From the NCBI GenBank assembly GCA_016235885.1, contig JACRIH010000489.1, positions 1-42,870 of the forward strand: DNA of 42,870 nucleotides, given 5' to 3'. Under the pieces are notes generated by a model. That model did not search any database. It saw nothing but the letters and a program-made list of their open reading frames with translations, and was not told where the DNA came from. Below, piece by piece: positions 8,580-16,995 of this stretch. This DNA is from Planctomycetales bacterium. GTDB lineage: Bacteria; Planctomycetota; Planctomycetia; Planctomycetales; Planctomycetaceae. Both the position numbers and the translations under genes were made by a program. Each line of letters opens with the position of its first letter. The first letter of the stretch is position 1.

Positions 8580-9488
8580 TCATCCCCGCACCGACTGGTG
8601 CATTCCGATCCGGTGGTGCAGGTAATGCGCCAGCACGGCGTCCAGCTTGGCACTCGTGCGGACGGTCTGGTAGTCAATTTTGTGTGCGGCACAGTGGTGG
8701 CGGACTTCGTCGAGGTACTCGCGGAGTGCTGCCAGATAGCCGTCTCGCAAGGAACGCGGGTCGCAGATCAATTCCGGCAGCGCCTCCAAGCCTTCGAACT
8801 TGGTCGTGCCGGAAAACTCGAAATCCAGTTCGGCATCGTCGAGCACATGAAACAGCATGACGTCGTGCCCGCGGTGACGAAGCAATTTCAAGCCGCGATA
8901 CAGACTCGGGCGGTCGACCAGCAGGTCGGAGATCAGAATGATCATCCCCTTCTTGGACTGGTCGTCGGCCACCTTGCGGAGGATGAGTTCGACATCGGTC
9001 TTGGCCTGCGGTTTCTCCGTGTGCAGGGCTGCGAGGACCGTTTGCAGTTGGTGACGATTGCTGCGCGGCGGAACAACGCTGCGCACATCCTGATCGAACG
9101 TGGTCAGCCCGACGGAGTCTTGCTGCCGCAGCAGGAGATACGACAGGCAACCGGCGAGCACGCAGGCGTAATCGCATTTCGTCTGGTGACCCGACCCGTA
9201 CTGCATCGACTCGCTGACATCGACAAGGAGCGTGCTGCGGAGATTCGTCTCTTCCTCGAACAGCTTGATGTACACCTTGTCGGTCTTCGACAGCACCTTC
9301 CAGTCGATGCGTCGAAAGTCGTCACCGGGGACGTATTCGCGGTGCTGGACGAACTCGACCGACTGGCCGAAGTACGGGCTGCGGTGCAAGCCCGACAGAA
9401 ATCCTTCGACGATCGTCCGTGCTTGCAACTCAAGCCGCGAGATGCGCGCCAATGCTTCGGGAGGGAGAGACCGGGTTGAGGCTTGCAT
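8580..9488 (-). CDS. DUF58 domain protein, MoxR operon
   Basis: This 302-residue protein has the DUF58 signature [17 protein letters not shown] near residue 65, followed by a VWA-like fold with a MIDAS-type DVSESM sequence. It lacks obvious membrane helices, so it is likely cytoplasmic or peripheral. I chose the ATG at 9488 because it overlaps the PIN toxin stop codon as ATGA; the frame is open to 9548, but that extension lies wholly in the toxin gene. The 4-nt overlap suggests translational coupling to the toxin. DUF58 proteins almost always neighbour a MoxR gene, and here only the toxin-antitoxin cassette separates the two. The plus-strand copy at 34703 is a clear paralogue. Confidence 0.88.
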   Translation of the reverse strand: MQASTRSLPPEALARISRLELQARTIVEGFLSGLHRSPYFGQSVEFVQHREYVPGDDFRRIDWKVLSKTDKVYIKLFEEETNLRSTLLVDVSESMQYGSGHQTKCDYACVLAGCLSYLLLRQQDSVGLTTFDQDVRSVVPPRSNRHQLQTVLAALHTEKPQAKTDVELILRKVADDQSKKGMIILISDLLVDRPSLYRGLKLLRHRGHDVMLFHVLDDAELDFEFSGTTKFEGLEALPELICDPRSLRDGYLAALREYLDEVRHHCAAHKIDYQTVRTSAKLDAVLAHYLHHRIGMHQSVRG

Positions 9489-9919
9489 CAGGCGGACGGC
9501 GTCGTTTGGGAATCGAGGAGTGAGAGAATGGCCGCAGGACTCAGGCAACGGACGGGAGAGCGGGCGAAGTCGGCTTCGTTGCGAGAGATGATGTAGTCAC
9601 AACCGGTTCGAGCCGCGACGCAGGAAAGCACGGCGTCCTCGAAATCGGACATGTTCAGAATCAACGCCTGCTGGAAGTCGGTTTGTTCGGAACCGACGAT
9701 CACGAGATTCTTCAACAACCATTCGACAGCCTGGCGGCCGGCAGCATCTCCGGCTCCTTTGCGAACGACGTAATAAAATGTCGGCACCGCGTGAGAGGCA
9801 ACGCACGCTTGGAATTCCCCACTGACTGCGCGACTCAACACCTCCGCAGAGGCCACAACATGCGGTTCGCGGTTCTGGATGACGTCCAGCAGGACGTTCA
9901 AGTCGATCAGAGCGGTCAT
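9488..9919 (-). CDS. PIN domain toxin (VapC-like)
   Basis: This 143-residue protein has the PIN domain layout: [10 protein letters not shown] at the N-terminus with the first catalytic Asp at residue 6, a middle acidic residue, and a C-terminal [20 protein letters not shown] block followed by RNEADF. These supply the usual acidic quartet of PIN ribonucleases. It begins in an ATGA overlap with the upstream RHH antitoxin and ends in an ATGA overlap with DUF58, so translation of toxin and DUF58 is likely linked. PIN toxins cleave RNA; the specific target cannot be read from the sequence. Its position inside a MoxR operon is unusual. Confidence 0.88.
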   Translation of the reverse strand: MTALIDLNVLLDVIQNREPHVVASAEVLSRAVSGEFQACVASHAVPTFYYVVRKGAGDAAGRQAVEWLLKNLVIVGSEQTDFQQALILNMSDFEDAVLSCVAARTGCDYIISRNEADFARSPVRCLSPAAILSLLDSQTTPSA

Positions 9920-10182
9920 GGATGATGGCTGAGCACATGTTCCAGGTAGACCGCCCTCGCGTCGAGATCCGTCCCGACAATTCCAAGTATCCTGCGAACC
10001 TCTGGGTGGAGACGATCCACAAACCGCGCATCCGCCGGAGGAGCAGAGCTGGCCGGGCTCCCAACACCGAATTGATCACGCAGTGCCAATTCGACCACTT
10101 CCGAGACCGACCGGTGCGATTTCTCCGCCTGTTGCTGAATCCGGGCGAAGAGTGAATCGTCAAGTTGAATTGTCGTTACCAT
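9916..10182 (-). CDS. Ribbon-helix-helix antitoxin
   Basis: This 88-residue protein starts MVTTIQLDDSLFARIQQQAE, a short beta strand and first helix. SHRSVSEVVELALRDQF follows, the pattern of a ribbon-helix-helix DNA-binding domain. The C-terminal half would neutralise the PIN toxin encoded directly downstream with a 4-nt overlap. The start at 10182 has GGTGAGG immediately upstream and lies only 9 nt after the moxR stop codon. It is therefore read from the moxR transcript, although such proteins normally also repress their own promoter. No separate promoter is possible in the 9-nt gap, only within the end of moxR. Confidence 0.85.
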   Translation of the reverse strand: MVTTIQLDDSLFARIQQQAEKSHRSVSEVVELALRDQFGVGSPASSAPPADARFVDRLHPEVRRILGIVGTDLDARAVYLEHVLSHHP

Positions 10183-10191
10183 AACCTCACC

Positions 10192-11247
10192 TCAAGCGGC
10201 AAAGATCTTTTGGAAGCGTGGGTCACGCGACAGTTCCCCTTCCTTCGCGGGAGTTTCCTGGACGAGCCGTTCGACCACTTTGTCCGGCGTGATGCCGTCG
10301 CTCTCGGCGGAGAAATTGGTCACGATTCTGTGTCGCAGCACTGGTGCGGCCAGCGCCCCGATGTCTTCCGTGGACACATGACCGCGGCCTCGCAGCAGTG
10401 CCCGAGCCTTTCCTCCGAGCAGCAGGTATTGCACGGCTCGCGGACCGGCTCCCCAGCTCAACCAGTCGCTGATGAAGCCCGGCGTTTCCGGCTGACCGAG
10501 TCGCGTTTGCCGCACGAGAGCCAGCGCGTATTCAATGACGTGGTCGGTCGCGGGAACTTCGCGAACCAGTCGCTGCAACGCGAGAATGTCCTCGGCCGTC
10601 AGCACAGGTTGAATGTCCGCCTGTCCCAGCGATGTCGTCCGCTTGGCGATCTCGAATTCCTCGCGGAAGCTCGGGTAGTTCACGAACACCTTGAACATGA
10701 ATCGGTCCTGCTGAGCTTCCGGCAGAGCGTAGGTCCCTTCCTGTTCGATCGGGTTTTGTGTGGCGAGAACGAAGAACGGATCGGGCAACGTGTGCCGGAT
10801 GCGACCGACGGTTACCTGTCGTTCCTGCATCGCTTCGAGCAGCGCGGCCTGCGTTTTCGGCGGCGTGCGGTTGATTTCGTCCGCCAGGATCACGTTGTAA
10901 AACAGCGGCCCTTCGAGGAACCGAAACTCACGGCGACCGGTCGTGCGGTTTTCTTCGAGCACTTCCGTCCCGGTGATGTCGGCGGGCATCAAGTCCGGCG
11001 TGAACTGAATGCGGCTGAAGCTCATCGACAGGCAGCGGGCCAATGTGCTGATCATCAATGTTTTCGCCAGTCCGGGCACCCCTTCGAGGATGCAGTGCCC
11101 GCGACTGAACATCGCAATCAGAAGCTGTTCGAGGACTTCATCCTGCCCGACGATCACCTGACCCAACTGGTGGCGGAGCGATTCGTACGCGGCTTGAAGT
11201 CTGTCGATGGACGCTTGACCGGTTTGTGACGAGAGGTTGTCGGGCAT
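10192..11247 (-). CDS. MoxR-family AAA+ ATPase (first copy)
   Basis: This 351-residue protein carries Walker A GVPGLAKT at residues 56-63, a Walker B/sensor region with [20 protein letters not shown], and the NPIEQEGTY segment typical of MoxR proteins. The start at 11247 is an ATG; the frame is open to a GTG at 11355, but the extra 36 residues look like low-complexity leader. MoxR ATPases act as chaperone-like remodellers with VWA-domain partners, and four genes downstream encode such partners (DUF58, two VWA proteins and DUF4175). It heads the minus-strand operon; its promoter should lie in the 278-bp gap to the divergent DUF1501 gene. A paralogue is at 33643. Confidence 0.95.
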   Translation of the reverse strand: MPDNLSSQTGQASIDRLQAAYESLRHQLGQVIVGQDEVLEQLLIAMFSRGHCILEGVPGLAKTLMISTLARCLSMSFSRIQFTPDLMPADITGTEVLEENRTTGRREFRFLEGPLFYNVILADEINRTPPKTQAALLEAMQERQVTVGRIRHTLPDPFFVLATQNPIEQEGTYALPEAQQDRFMFKVFVNYPSFREEFEIAKRTTSLGQADIQPVLTAEDILALQRLVREVPATDHVIEYALALVRQTRLGQPETPGFISDWLSWGAGPRAVQYLLLGGKARALLRGRGHVSTEDIGALAAPVLRHRIVTNFSAESDGITPDKVVERLVQETPAKEGELSRDPRFQKIFAA

Positions 11248-11525
11248 CGTGTTCGATCGGGTTCGCGGGGACACGGACAGCGTTTGAGAACCGGGCTCCA
11301 CTGGTAGCGACGGAGCGGGTTCATTCCGGCGGGCAATCTTAGCGGACGACCCCACGCCGGGCGACTAGAAAAATAGAAAAGACCGTAACGATTCCGGCGA
11401 CTGGCGGAAGTTGTTCGGTTGCACGATCTCCCTGTTGTCCGATAGCCTGTTGTCACTCGCTGAATGCCGATGATGATTGGAACAGCGTTCCCTCCCCGAG
11501 TTCCCGCCGCCACCCGAGGTGTTTC
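11248..11525. other. Divergent intergenic region, moxR / DUF1501
   Basis: This 278-bp gap separates two divergently read genes and must contain both promoters. It includes an A-rich stretch (agaaaaatagaaaag near 11367). I could not pick out a convincing -35/-10 pair on either strand. No palindromic element like those in the other gaps is visible. Confidence 0.5.
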
Positions 11526-12905
11526 ATGGACGGATTTCGATTGCCGCCGGTTGATGCATCGGCCGCGTTGACTCGCCGCCGCATGTTGCAGGTCGGCGGC
11601 CTCGGCCTGATGGGGGTCACGCTGCCACGAGTGCTGGAGGCTCAAGCCCGCGCCGCGGAAGCGGGACTTGTGCCGCGAGCCGACGCGATGGTCGTTCTGT
11701 TTCTGAACGGCGGACCAAGTCACCTCGACATGTGGGACATGAAGCCGGACCAGCCGGACGGGATTCGCGGCGAATTCAAACCGATCGCGAGTTCGCTCCC
11801 CGGCTATCAGGTCTCGGAACACCTGCCGCGTCTGGCCACGCAAATGCACCGTGCGACGGTCGTGCGCTCGATGCACCACAGCGTCAACAACGCGCATGCC
11901 GCGGCCGTGTACACGGCGATGACCGGGCACGATCGCGGCGAGATTGGCGGCGGGGCGCGGCCGACTGATTACCCGTCGCCGGCTTGCGTGTTGTCGATGC
12001 TGCGCCCGCCGAGCAAACCGATCGTGCCGCAAGTCCACTTGCCGTACATCACGGCCGAGGGAGCCGGCGGACCGCCGCAGCCCGGCTTCTTCGCAGGGAT
12101 TCTCGGACGCGCGAAGGATCCGCTGTTCGTGCTGCGCGATCCCAATTCGCCCGAGTTCAGCATTCCCGAACTGACTCTGCTGACCGACGTGTCGGCCGAA
12201 CGATTCGCCTTGCGTCGCACACTGTTTCAAGGACTGGACAGTTACCTGTCGCAAGCCGGAGCCGTCGCGGCCGATTCGATGACCGGTTTCCAGCGCCGCG
12301 CTCTCGAACTCCTCACGTCCGAGGCGACTCAGCGCGCGTTCCGTGTTTCCGAAGAACCCAACAACGTCCGCGACAGCTACGGCCGGAACATCTACGGCCA
12401 AAGTACACTGCTTGCCCGGCGGCTGATTGAAGCGGGGGCGCGCATGGTCACGCTGTCATGGGCACCCGACGCGAACGCGACTTGGGACACGCACGGCAGC
12501 AACTTCAAAAGATTGAAGGACACCCTCCTGCCGCAACTCGACTCCGCCGCCACGAGTCTGATTGTCGATCTCGCGGATCGTGGTCTCCTCGACCGGACAA
12601 TCGTCGCGGTGTTCGGCGACTTCGGTCGGACTCCGAAAGTCAACGCGAACGACGGCGGGCGCGACCACTGGAACTACTGCTACAGCCTGATGCTCGTCGG
12701 CGGCGGTTTCAAACCGGGGCTGATCTACGGTTCGAGCGACAAGACGGGCGCGTTCCCCGGCGTCGACCCGCTGGTCCCCGGCGACATCGTATCGACGATC
12801 TACCATTGCCTGGGGATCGCTCACGACCGCGAAATTCACGACTCCACCAACCGACCATACCGACTTGTGCCGACGGGGGATGTTGTTCCGGCATTGTTGG
12901 CGTGA
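11526..12905 (+). CDS. DUF1501 protein, Tat-type leader (1 of 5)
   Basis: This 459-residue protein belongs to DUF1501, a sulfatase/alkaline-phosphatase-superfamily group expanded in planctomycetes and related phyla. The leader LTRRRMLQVGGLGLMGV looks like a twin-arginine signal, so export is likely. Family motifs are complete: NGGPSHLDMWDMKP near residue 60 and FGDFGRTPKVN followed by GGRDHWN in the C-terminal third. Both are probable metal or substrate residues by analogy with the superfamily. Substrate is unknown. It is divergent from the moxR operon and converges on the pseudopilin genes with only 25 bp between the stop codons. The usual DUF1549/DUF1553 partner gene is absent here. Confidence 0.93.
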   Translation: MDGFRLPPVDASAALTRRRMLQVGGLGLMGVTLPRVLEAQARAAEAGLVPRADAMVVLFLNGGPSHLDMWDMKPDQPDGIRGEFKPIASSLPGYQVSEHLPRLATQMHRATVVRSMHHSVNNAHAAAVYTAMTGHDRGEIGGGARPTDYPSPACVLSMLRPPSKPIVPQVHLPYITAEGAGGPPQPGFFAGILGRAKDPLFVLRDPNSPEFSIPELTLLTDVSAERFALRRTLFQGLDSYLSQAGAVAADSMTGFQRRALELLTSEATQRAFRVSEEPNNVRDSYGRNIYGQSTLLARRLIEAGARMVTLSWAPDANATWDTHGSNFKRLKDTLLPQLDSAATSLIVDLADRGLLDRTIVAVFGDFGRTPKVNANDGGRDHWNYCYSLMLVGGGFKPGLIYGSSDKTGAFPGVDPLVPGDIVSTIYHCLGIAHDREIHDSTNRPYRLVPTGDVVPALLA

Positions 12906-12930
12906 GGTCGACGCTTCGTCGCCAGCCGAA

Positions 12931-13533
12931 CTACCGCACGAACCGGTGATCCGCGCCGAGTGCGGCGTCAAACTGAAATTGTCGCGGGGCCGCGGACATG
13001 AAACGACCGCGAGTCGGAGCTTGGTCGCTGAGACCTGACGACAGGGACAGCGTCACCAGCCGTGCGGCATTTTCGCCGGGGACACCGAACGACACGTCGC
13101 GAACATCGACGGAGTACGCTTCGGTTCGGATCGACTGCTCGCCGGAAGTTTCATGACGGACGATGGCCGCTTTCCGCCGCTCGTAGATCACGACGCGACC
13201 GGCAGCGATCGACAATCGGAGTCGGCTGGGCTGGTCGTTGTTCCCCGCTTGCAGATCCGCGGTGGAAGCGGCACGCACGTCGCTGCGGAAGTCGTGGGCC
13301 AGGCGGGATACCGCGAGACTCGCCGTCACCGCCGACGTGCTCGACTGTCCGGCGCGCATGAGCAGCGTGAGTGTCGTCACCGCCAGACCGAGCAGCACGG
13401 ACATCGTCGCCATGACGGTCAGCAATTCGACGAGCGAGAAACCACGGCGGCATCTCCGAAAAATTGAAACTCCCTCACCCCAGGCCCCTCTCCCCAAAGG
13501 GGAGAGGGGGGAGTTTTTTTTGTGAACTCTCAT
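12931..13533 (-). CDS. Pseudopilin with type IV prepilin leader (GspJ-like position)
   Basis: The N-terminal motif RRGFSLVELLTVMATMSVLL is a class III prepilin signal: Gly before the cleavage site, Phe at +1, Glu at +5 and then a hydrophobic helix. I chose the ATG at 13533 (200 residues) because it overlaps the upstream pseudopilin stop codon as ATGA. This gives an unusually long leader of about 32 residues before the cleavage site. Much of it (NSPLSPLGRGAWGEG) is encoded by a dispersed palindrome. No good later start codon precedes the RRGF motif. It is the last gene of the GspE/F/pseudopilin cluster, and its length and position suggest a minor pseudopilin, GspI/J type; the exact class is not resolved. 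Confidence 0.85.
   Translation of the reverse strand: MRVHKKNSPLSPLGRGAWGEGVSIFRRCRRGFSLVELLTVMATMSVLLGLAVTTLTLLMRAGQSSTSAVTASLAVSRLAHDFRSDVRAASTADLQAGNNDQPSRLRLSIAAGRVVIYERRKAAIVRHETSGEQSIRTEAYSVDVRDVSFGVPGENAARLVTLSLSSGLSDQAPTRGRFMSAAPRQFQFDAALGADHRFVR
13485..13521 (+). terminator. GC hairpin with T8 tract, plus-strand terminator-like, inside pseudopilin leader
   Basis: The arms cccctctcccc (13485-13495) and ggggagagggg (13499-13509) are perfect complements with an aaa loop. On the plus strand they are followed after gggag by eight T residues (13514-13521). That is the form of an intrinsic terminator reading rightward, antisense to the pseudopilin. The same bases encode leader residues of the minus-strand gene. 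It could stop transcripts running on from the DUF1501 gene that ends at 12905, about 580 bp earlier. It may also be just an inserted palindrome. Confidence 0.55.
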
Positions 13534-13964
13534 TTCGATTTCTCCTCGCGCTGGTATTTCCACGCGGTCAGACGGATCGGGACCATCGACTGTCCGGTCG
13601 CGTCGTTCCAGCGCAATTCGGCGGTCACCCGCTTGGACGGTGGTGAATCGTCGGTCACTGTGACGGCCACCTTGAGTGCGCCGCCGGGCAGGTGGGCTTT
13701 CGCTTCGGCAGACAATTCCTCAGTCGCGACACCTTCCGGCGTGAGCGCGGACGATTCGCGAGCCAGCAGCCGTTCCATGACGTTGGCCAGTTCCTGCGAC
13801 GCCAGTTGCCGCTGTGCCGCGTCGCGCCGACCGGCAGACACCCAACGCAGCGACGGGACGGTGACGAGCACGACCACGCCGAGCAGCCCGGCGGCCACGA
13901 TGATTTCCATCATGCTGAAGCCGCGACGGTTGGGGCGGCGGACCATTCGTTCACGAGAGTCCAT
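13530..13964 (-). CDS. Pseudopilin with type IV prepilin leader (GspH/I-like position)
   Basis: This 144-residue protein has the motif NRRGFSMMEIIVAAGLLGVV: Gly before the processing site, Phe at +1, Glu at +5, then a hydrophobic helix. It is a substrate for a prepilin peptidase, which is not encoded in the window. The start at 13964 overlaps the end of the GspF-like gene by 14 nt, and AAGGTG precedes it. The frame continues to an ATGA overlap with the next pseudopilin. The globular part is short and basic at the end (KYQREEKSK). It would form part of a pseudopilus with its neighbour. Confidence 0.85.
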   Translation of the reverse strand: MDSRERMVRRPNRRGFSMMEIIVAAGLLGVVVLVTVPSLRWVSAGRRDAAQRQLASQELANVMERLLARESSALTPEGVATEELSAEAKAHLPGGALKVAVTVTDDSPPSKRVTAELRWNDATGQSMVPIRLTAWKYQREEKSK

Positions 13965-15459
13965 GGATCACCTTGATCACCGGCATAAAAAAAGCCACGC
14001 AAATGTACCCGACGACGATCCCCATCAACACGACAAACACCGGCTGGATGAGCTGTGCGGCGTAAATCGTTCGGCGTTGCTGCCGGCGTTCGATCACGTC
14101 GGCGAGTTCATTCAGCACCCACGGCAGGTTGCCGATCCGTTGGGCCGACTGAAGCAAGGCCACTTCACCGCGGCGCAGAAAACCCTCGAATTGCAACCGC
14201 TCCCAGCAGTTGGCTCCGCGCTCGACGAAGTATCGCAGGCGATCGACCTTGGCCCGGATTCCCAGTCGATGGTGATGTTCGGACAGCACGCGCAGGCCGT
14301 CGGGAAGCGGCAGCCCGGCCGAGACAACTCGCGACAAACCGCGCAGCACCAGTGGCGTTTCCAGCCGTGGAAACCAACTCAGCAGCGGCAGGTCCAATGC
14401 GTCCCAACCAAAGACGTGTCCCAGTCCCACAATGATCAGCATGAAAAACGGCAGCGACAGCCCGGGCAGCGTCAGGAAAAAATACTTCGTCGCCATGTCG
14501 GATCGTCCAATGAGTTCGACCGTGATGGCCGGCAGTTCCATTTCGAAGCCGTCAAAGATCGCCTTGAACTTCGGCACGATCCACATCATCAGGAACCCGA
14601 CGATGCCGGAGATGGCGGTCAGGAGACCCCACACGTAGAAACTTGTGTACGAGATCGTGCGGAACAGGCTCGATTCCTGCAAGTCGTTTGTCTGGCGCAC
14701 GGCGGCGTCGCGAAGTGCGCGCGAGATTTGCCCCGCGGCGGCGCCCAGATGGATCGCCGGGACAACCGACTTCGGAATCAAGCCGGGGATGGCTTCGAGA
14801 CAATTCGGCAGCGGCGTGCCGTTCCGCAGCATGTCGGCCAGCAGAACGCAGCGGCCCCGGCGCGGTCCCCAGATCGTGGCGGCAAACGCGTCCACTTCGT
14901 CGGGGAGCGGTATCGACTTGTCGGTCGCGATGGCAAGCATCCACAGCAGGTTGGCCTGCTGGGCGCGGCGATGGTTGCCCCACACGTAAATTCCCGCGAA
15001 GCCAAGCAGAACCGGCGGCAGGACGAGTCCGAGGCCGATCGTGCCGACGGTCAAACCGACGATGACCCAGCCGATCACCTGCATCGTTCGGACACTGCGC
15101 TGCAGGCGCTGCTCGTCGACGTGGCTTTGGGGATTTCGTCCGTCCTGCCAGGTGAGGAGAAACAGCAGGCTGATCCCTCCGACCATCGCCGCCATGATTC
15201 CCCACAGCACGAAGATCTGCACGTCGTCGCCACTCACCGGCCCCGCGAGCAACGACACGGAAACGGAAACCAGGAAGGTCCCCGGACCGGCTCCAAACAA
15301 CGCCACCGCCAACCCGAGCAACACGGGTCGATACGCCAGCGGCCTGTGCGGCAGATGGTACGTGCGAATCAGGTACGCCGTCGTCACCATCCCGCCGCCA
15401 AGCGCCAGCAGGACGAGGGCGACGAGCGCCGCGGCAATCAGTGCTTCCGCCATTACCAT
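13951..15459 (-). CDS. GspF/PilC-like type II secretion membrane protein, long form (third of three)
   Basis: From the ATG at 15459 this is 502 residues, with a GGAG about 8 nt upstream. About 140 N-terminal residues contain four or five membrane helices not found in ordinary GspF proteins. Two T2SF domains follow. The first runs through IPLPDEVDAFAATI and MMWIVPKFKAIFDGFEMELP; the second through GLPLPDGLRVLSEHHHRL to the final AFFMPVIKVIHGLS helix. The frame is open upstream to 15816, but that stretch is palindromic repeat and I exclude it. GspF-type proteins form the inner-membrane platform that the GspE ATPase acts on. Overlap with the pseudopilin gene supports a single transcript. Confidence 0.88.
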   Translation of the reverse strand: MVMAEALIAAALVALVLLALGGGMVTTAYLIRTYHLPHRPLAYRPVLLGLAVALFGAGPGTFLVSVSVSLLAGPVSGDDVQIFVLWGIMAAMVGGISLLFLLTWQDGRNPQSHVDEQRLQRSVRTMQVIGWVIVGLTVGTIGLGLVLPPVLLGFAGIYVWGNHRRAQQANLLWMLAIATDKSIPLPDEVDAFAATIWGPRRGRCVLLADMLRNGTPLPNCLEAIPGLIPKSVVPAIHLGAAAGQISRALRDAAVRQTNDLQESSLFRTISYTSFYVWGLLTAISGIVGFLMMWIVPKFKAIFDGFEMELPAITVELIGRSDMATKYFFLTLPGLSLPFFMLIIVGLGHVFGWDALDLPLLSWFPRLETPLVLRGLSRVVSAGLPLPDGLRVLSEHHHRLGIRAKVDRLRYFVERGANCWERLQFEGFLRRGEVALLQSAQRIGNLPWVLNELADVIERRQQRRTIYAAQLIQPVFVVLMGIVVGYICVAFFMPVIKVIHGLS

Positions 15460-15507
15460 GTCCGCGACTCCGATCAGTGGCCTTTCGGCGTGGTCATTCT
15501 GAGAGGT

Positions 15508-15607
15508 TATCCGAGAAGGTCCGTGGCGTAGGCTTCCAGCCTGCGAAACTGCGAAAAACACGACAGGCTGGAAGCCTATCCCACGGTCGAATGCCACTTC
15601 TCGGATA
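15508..15607. repeat. Imperfect long inverted repeat
   Basis: The left arm (15508-15543) begins tatccgagaag and ends taggcttccagcctg. The right arm (15564-15607) is its reverse complement apart from an 8-nt insertion near the middle. The inner 15 bp are exact. It lies in the 392-bp gap between two GspF-like genes, just upstream of the 15459 start. Confidence 0.88.
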
Positions 15608-15639
15608 GCCACTGAGTCCCGAAGGGACGACGTCATACG

Positions 15640-15785
15640 GCCGTGGGCGTCAGCCCACGGTGCCGAGTTGAATTGATACCTCAGCCCCGGAGGGGCGACA
15701 TTTCGTCGGATTTCCAACGGCGAATGTCGCCCCTTCAGGGCTTCCCGCTCTGTCCTTGTCTTCCCCGTGGGCTGACGCCCACGGC
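15640..15785. repeat. Nested inverted repeats
   Basis: The outer arms are at 15640-15660 (starting gccgtgggcgtc) and 15765-15785 (ending gacgcccacggc) and are exact over 21 bp. Inside them are inner arms at 15683-15705 (agccccggaggggcgacat) and 15721-15742, with two substitutions and one length difference. A small gtcccgaagggac hairpin sits just to the left and ggccccttcggggcc just to the right. Together with the repeat at 15508 this fills the whole gap between the second and third GspF-like genes. No coding potential is evident. Confidence 0.88.
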
Positions 15786-15851
15786 TGTACGACTCGGCCC
15801 CTTCGGGGCCACCCAATCACACATCCAGAGATTCCCAAACGGACTCCACGC

Positions 15852-16883
15852 CTACGACAACTCGTTCAACAACTTGATCAGCGGCATGAACAGAGCCACC
15901 ACGGTTCCGCCGACCGTCACCGCGACTCCCACCAGCACAAACGGTTCGATGATACCTGCCAGCATTCCCGACTGCGTACGGGCGCGGGCTTCGAATACTT
16001 CCGCGTTGGCACGCAGGATGTCCGCGAAGGCGTCGCCGCGCGTCTGCCAGCGAAAGACGTGCATCAACGATTGCGGAAAACTTGGCAGGCCGAACGTGGC
16101 GTCGATCAGCGACAGGCCCTCCTCAACGCCGCGAGCCAGTTCCACCGCATGTTGATTCAAACTCGCATCGCCGCAAGCCGCTCCCGACAGACGCAGCGCG
16201 TCCGGCAGGCGTACGCGACCCTCCAGCAGCAGCGCCAGGAAATGGCAGAAGCCGGCCAGTCCCGAGTACTGCAACATCGAACCGACAATCGGGATGGCAT
16301 GCACCATGCGGCGCAGGTTGGCTCGCCCGACAAGCAACGGCACACCGATCACCAGCAGGCCCCCAACGAACAGCGTACCGAGGGAGATGACGCCACCGTA
16401 GTCAACCAGGAATGTCGAGACCTTGAACATCGCCACGGTGATGGCTGGGATTTCGACATCGAATCCCTCGAACATTTCGCGGAACGCCGGCGCGATCCAC
16501 AGCAGGAAAAACGCCGCGACACTCAACGACGCCAGGATCAGGAGCGTGGGATACGCAAGAGACAGCCACAGCCGGCGTTTCAGGTCGCGGTTGACTCGCG
16601 AGAGCATGAGATACCGGTCCAGCAGCAGGCCGAGATTCCCCGCCCCGGCCGCCGCGGCCAGGAGTGCTCGCAACGGCGGAGGCACCAGCTTCGGTGATTG
16701 GGCGAGCACCGCGTCGAGCGATTCGCCCCCTTCGAGCCGTTCGCTGAGCGAGAACAGCGCCCGGCGAACCCGCCCCGAGGAAACCTCTTCCGCCAGCGCT
16801 CGCAACCCCGGCGCGAGTGGCAACCCCGCCTGAGCAATGGAGGCCACCTGTCCCGTCGTTTCGTGGAGTTCGTCAGAGGGCAT
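15852..16883 (-). CDS. GspF/PilC-like type II secretion membrane protein (second of three)
   Basis: This 343-residue protein has two T2SF domains. The first contains AQAGLPLAPGLRALAEEV and ESLDAVLAQSPKLVPP before the membrane segment YPTLLILASLSVAAFFLLW. The second contains LEGRVRLPDALRLSGAACGD and ends in VALFMPLIKLLNELS. A further helix pair lies around residues 165-190. This is the standard size and layout for GspF, which anchors the assembly ATPase to the pseudopilus base. It is flanked on both sides by palindrome-bearing gaps (112 bp upstream, 392 bp downstream). Having three successive GspF paralogues is unusual; they may form a hetero-oligomeric platform. Confidence 0.88.
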   Translation of the reverse strand: MPSDELHETTGQVASIAQAGLPLAPGLRALAEEVSSGRVRRALFSLSERLEGGESLDAVLAQSPKLVPPPLRALLAAAAGAGNLGLLLDRYLMLSRVNRDLKRRLWLSLAYPTLLILASLSVAAFFLLWIAPAFREMFEGFDVEIPAITVAMFKVSTFLVDYGGVISLGTLFVGGLLVIGVPLLVGRANLRRMVHAIPIVGSMLQYSGLAGFCHFLALLLEGRVRLPDALRLSGAACGDASLNQHAVELARGVEEGLSLIDATFGLPSFPQSLMHVFRWQTRGDAFADILRANAEVFEARARTQSGMLAGIIEPFVLVGVAVTVGGTVVALFMPLIKLLNELS

Positions 16884-16925
16884 GTGTTGTTACGCTTTGT
16901 GGCCGGGTCACTCCGTGCCCCGGCC

Positions 16926-16948
16926 GCCGAGTCGCGGAGCGACTCGGC
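16926..16948. repeat. Palindrome between GspF-like genes
   Basis: Arms gccgagtcgc (16926-16935) and gcgactcggc (16939-16948) are exact reverse complements with a gga loop. The flanks gtggccg (from about 16899) and cggccac add a weaker outer pairing. The element lies in the 112-bp gap between the first and second GspF-like genes and has no T-tract. Confidence 0.85.
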
Positions 16949-16995
16949 CACATTGCGGCACTGGGTTAAACGACCTGTTGGTTTACTACTTCACC

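Noticed and set aside
6132..9479. A plus-strand open frame of about 1,115 codons antisense to the BatA-like and DUF58 genes
   Set aside because: It crosses the gap and both minus-strand genes and has no leader or family motifs. Long antisense frames are expected from high-GC codon bias.
15460..15816. N-terminal extension of the long GspF-like protein
   Set aside because: The extra 119 codons translate palindromic repeats; the start at 15459 has GGAG and begins the first membrane helix.
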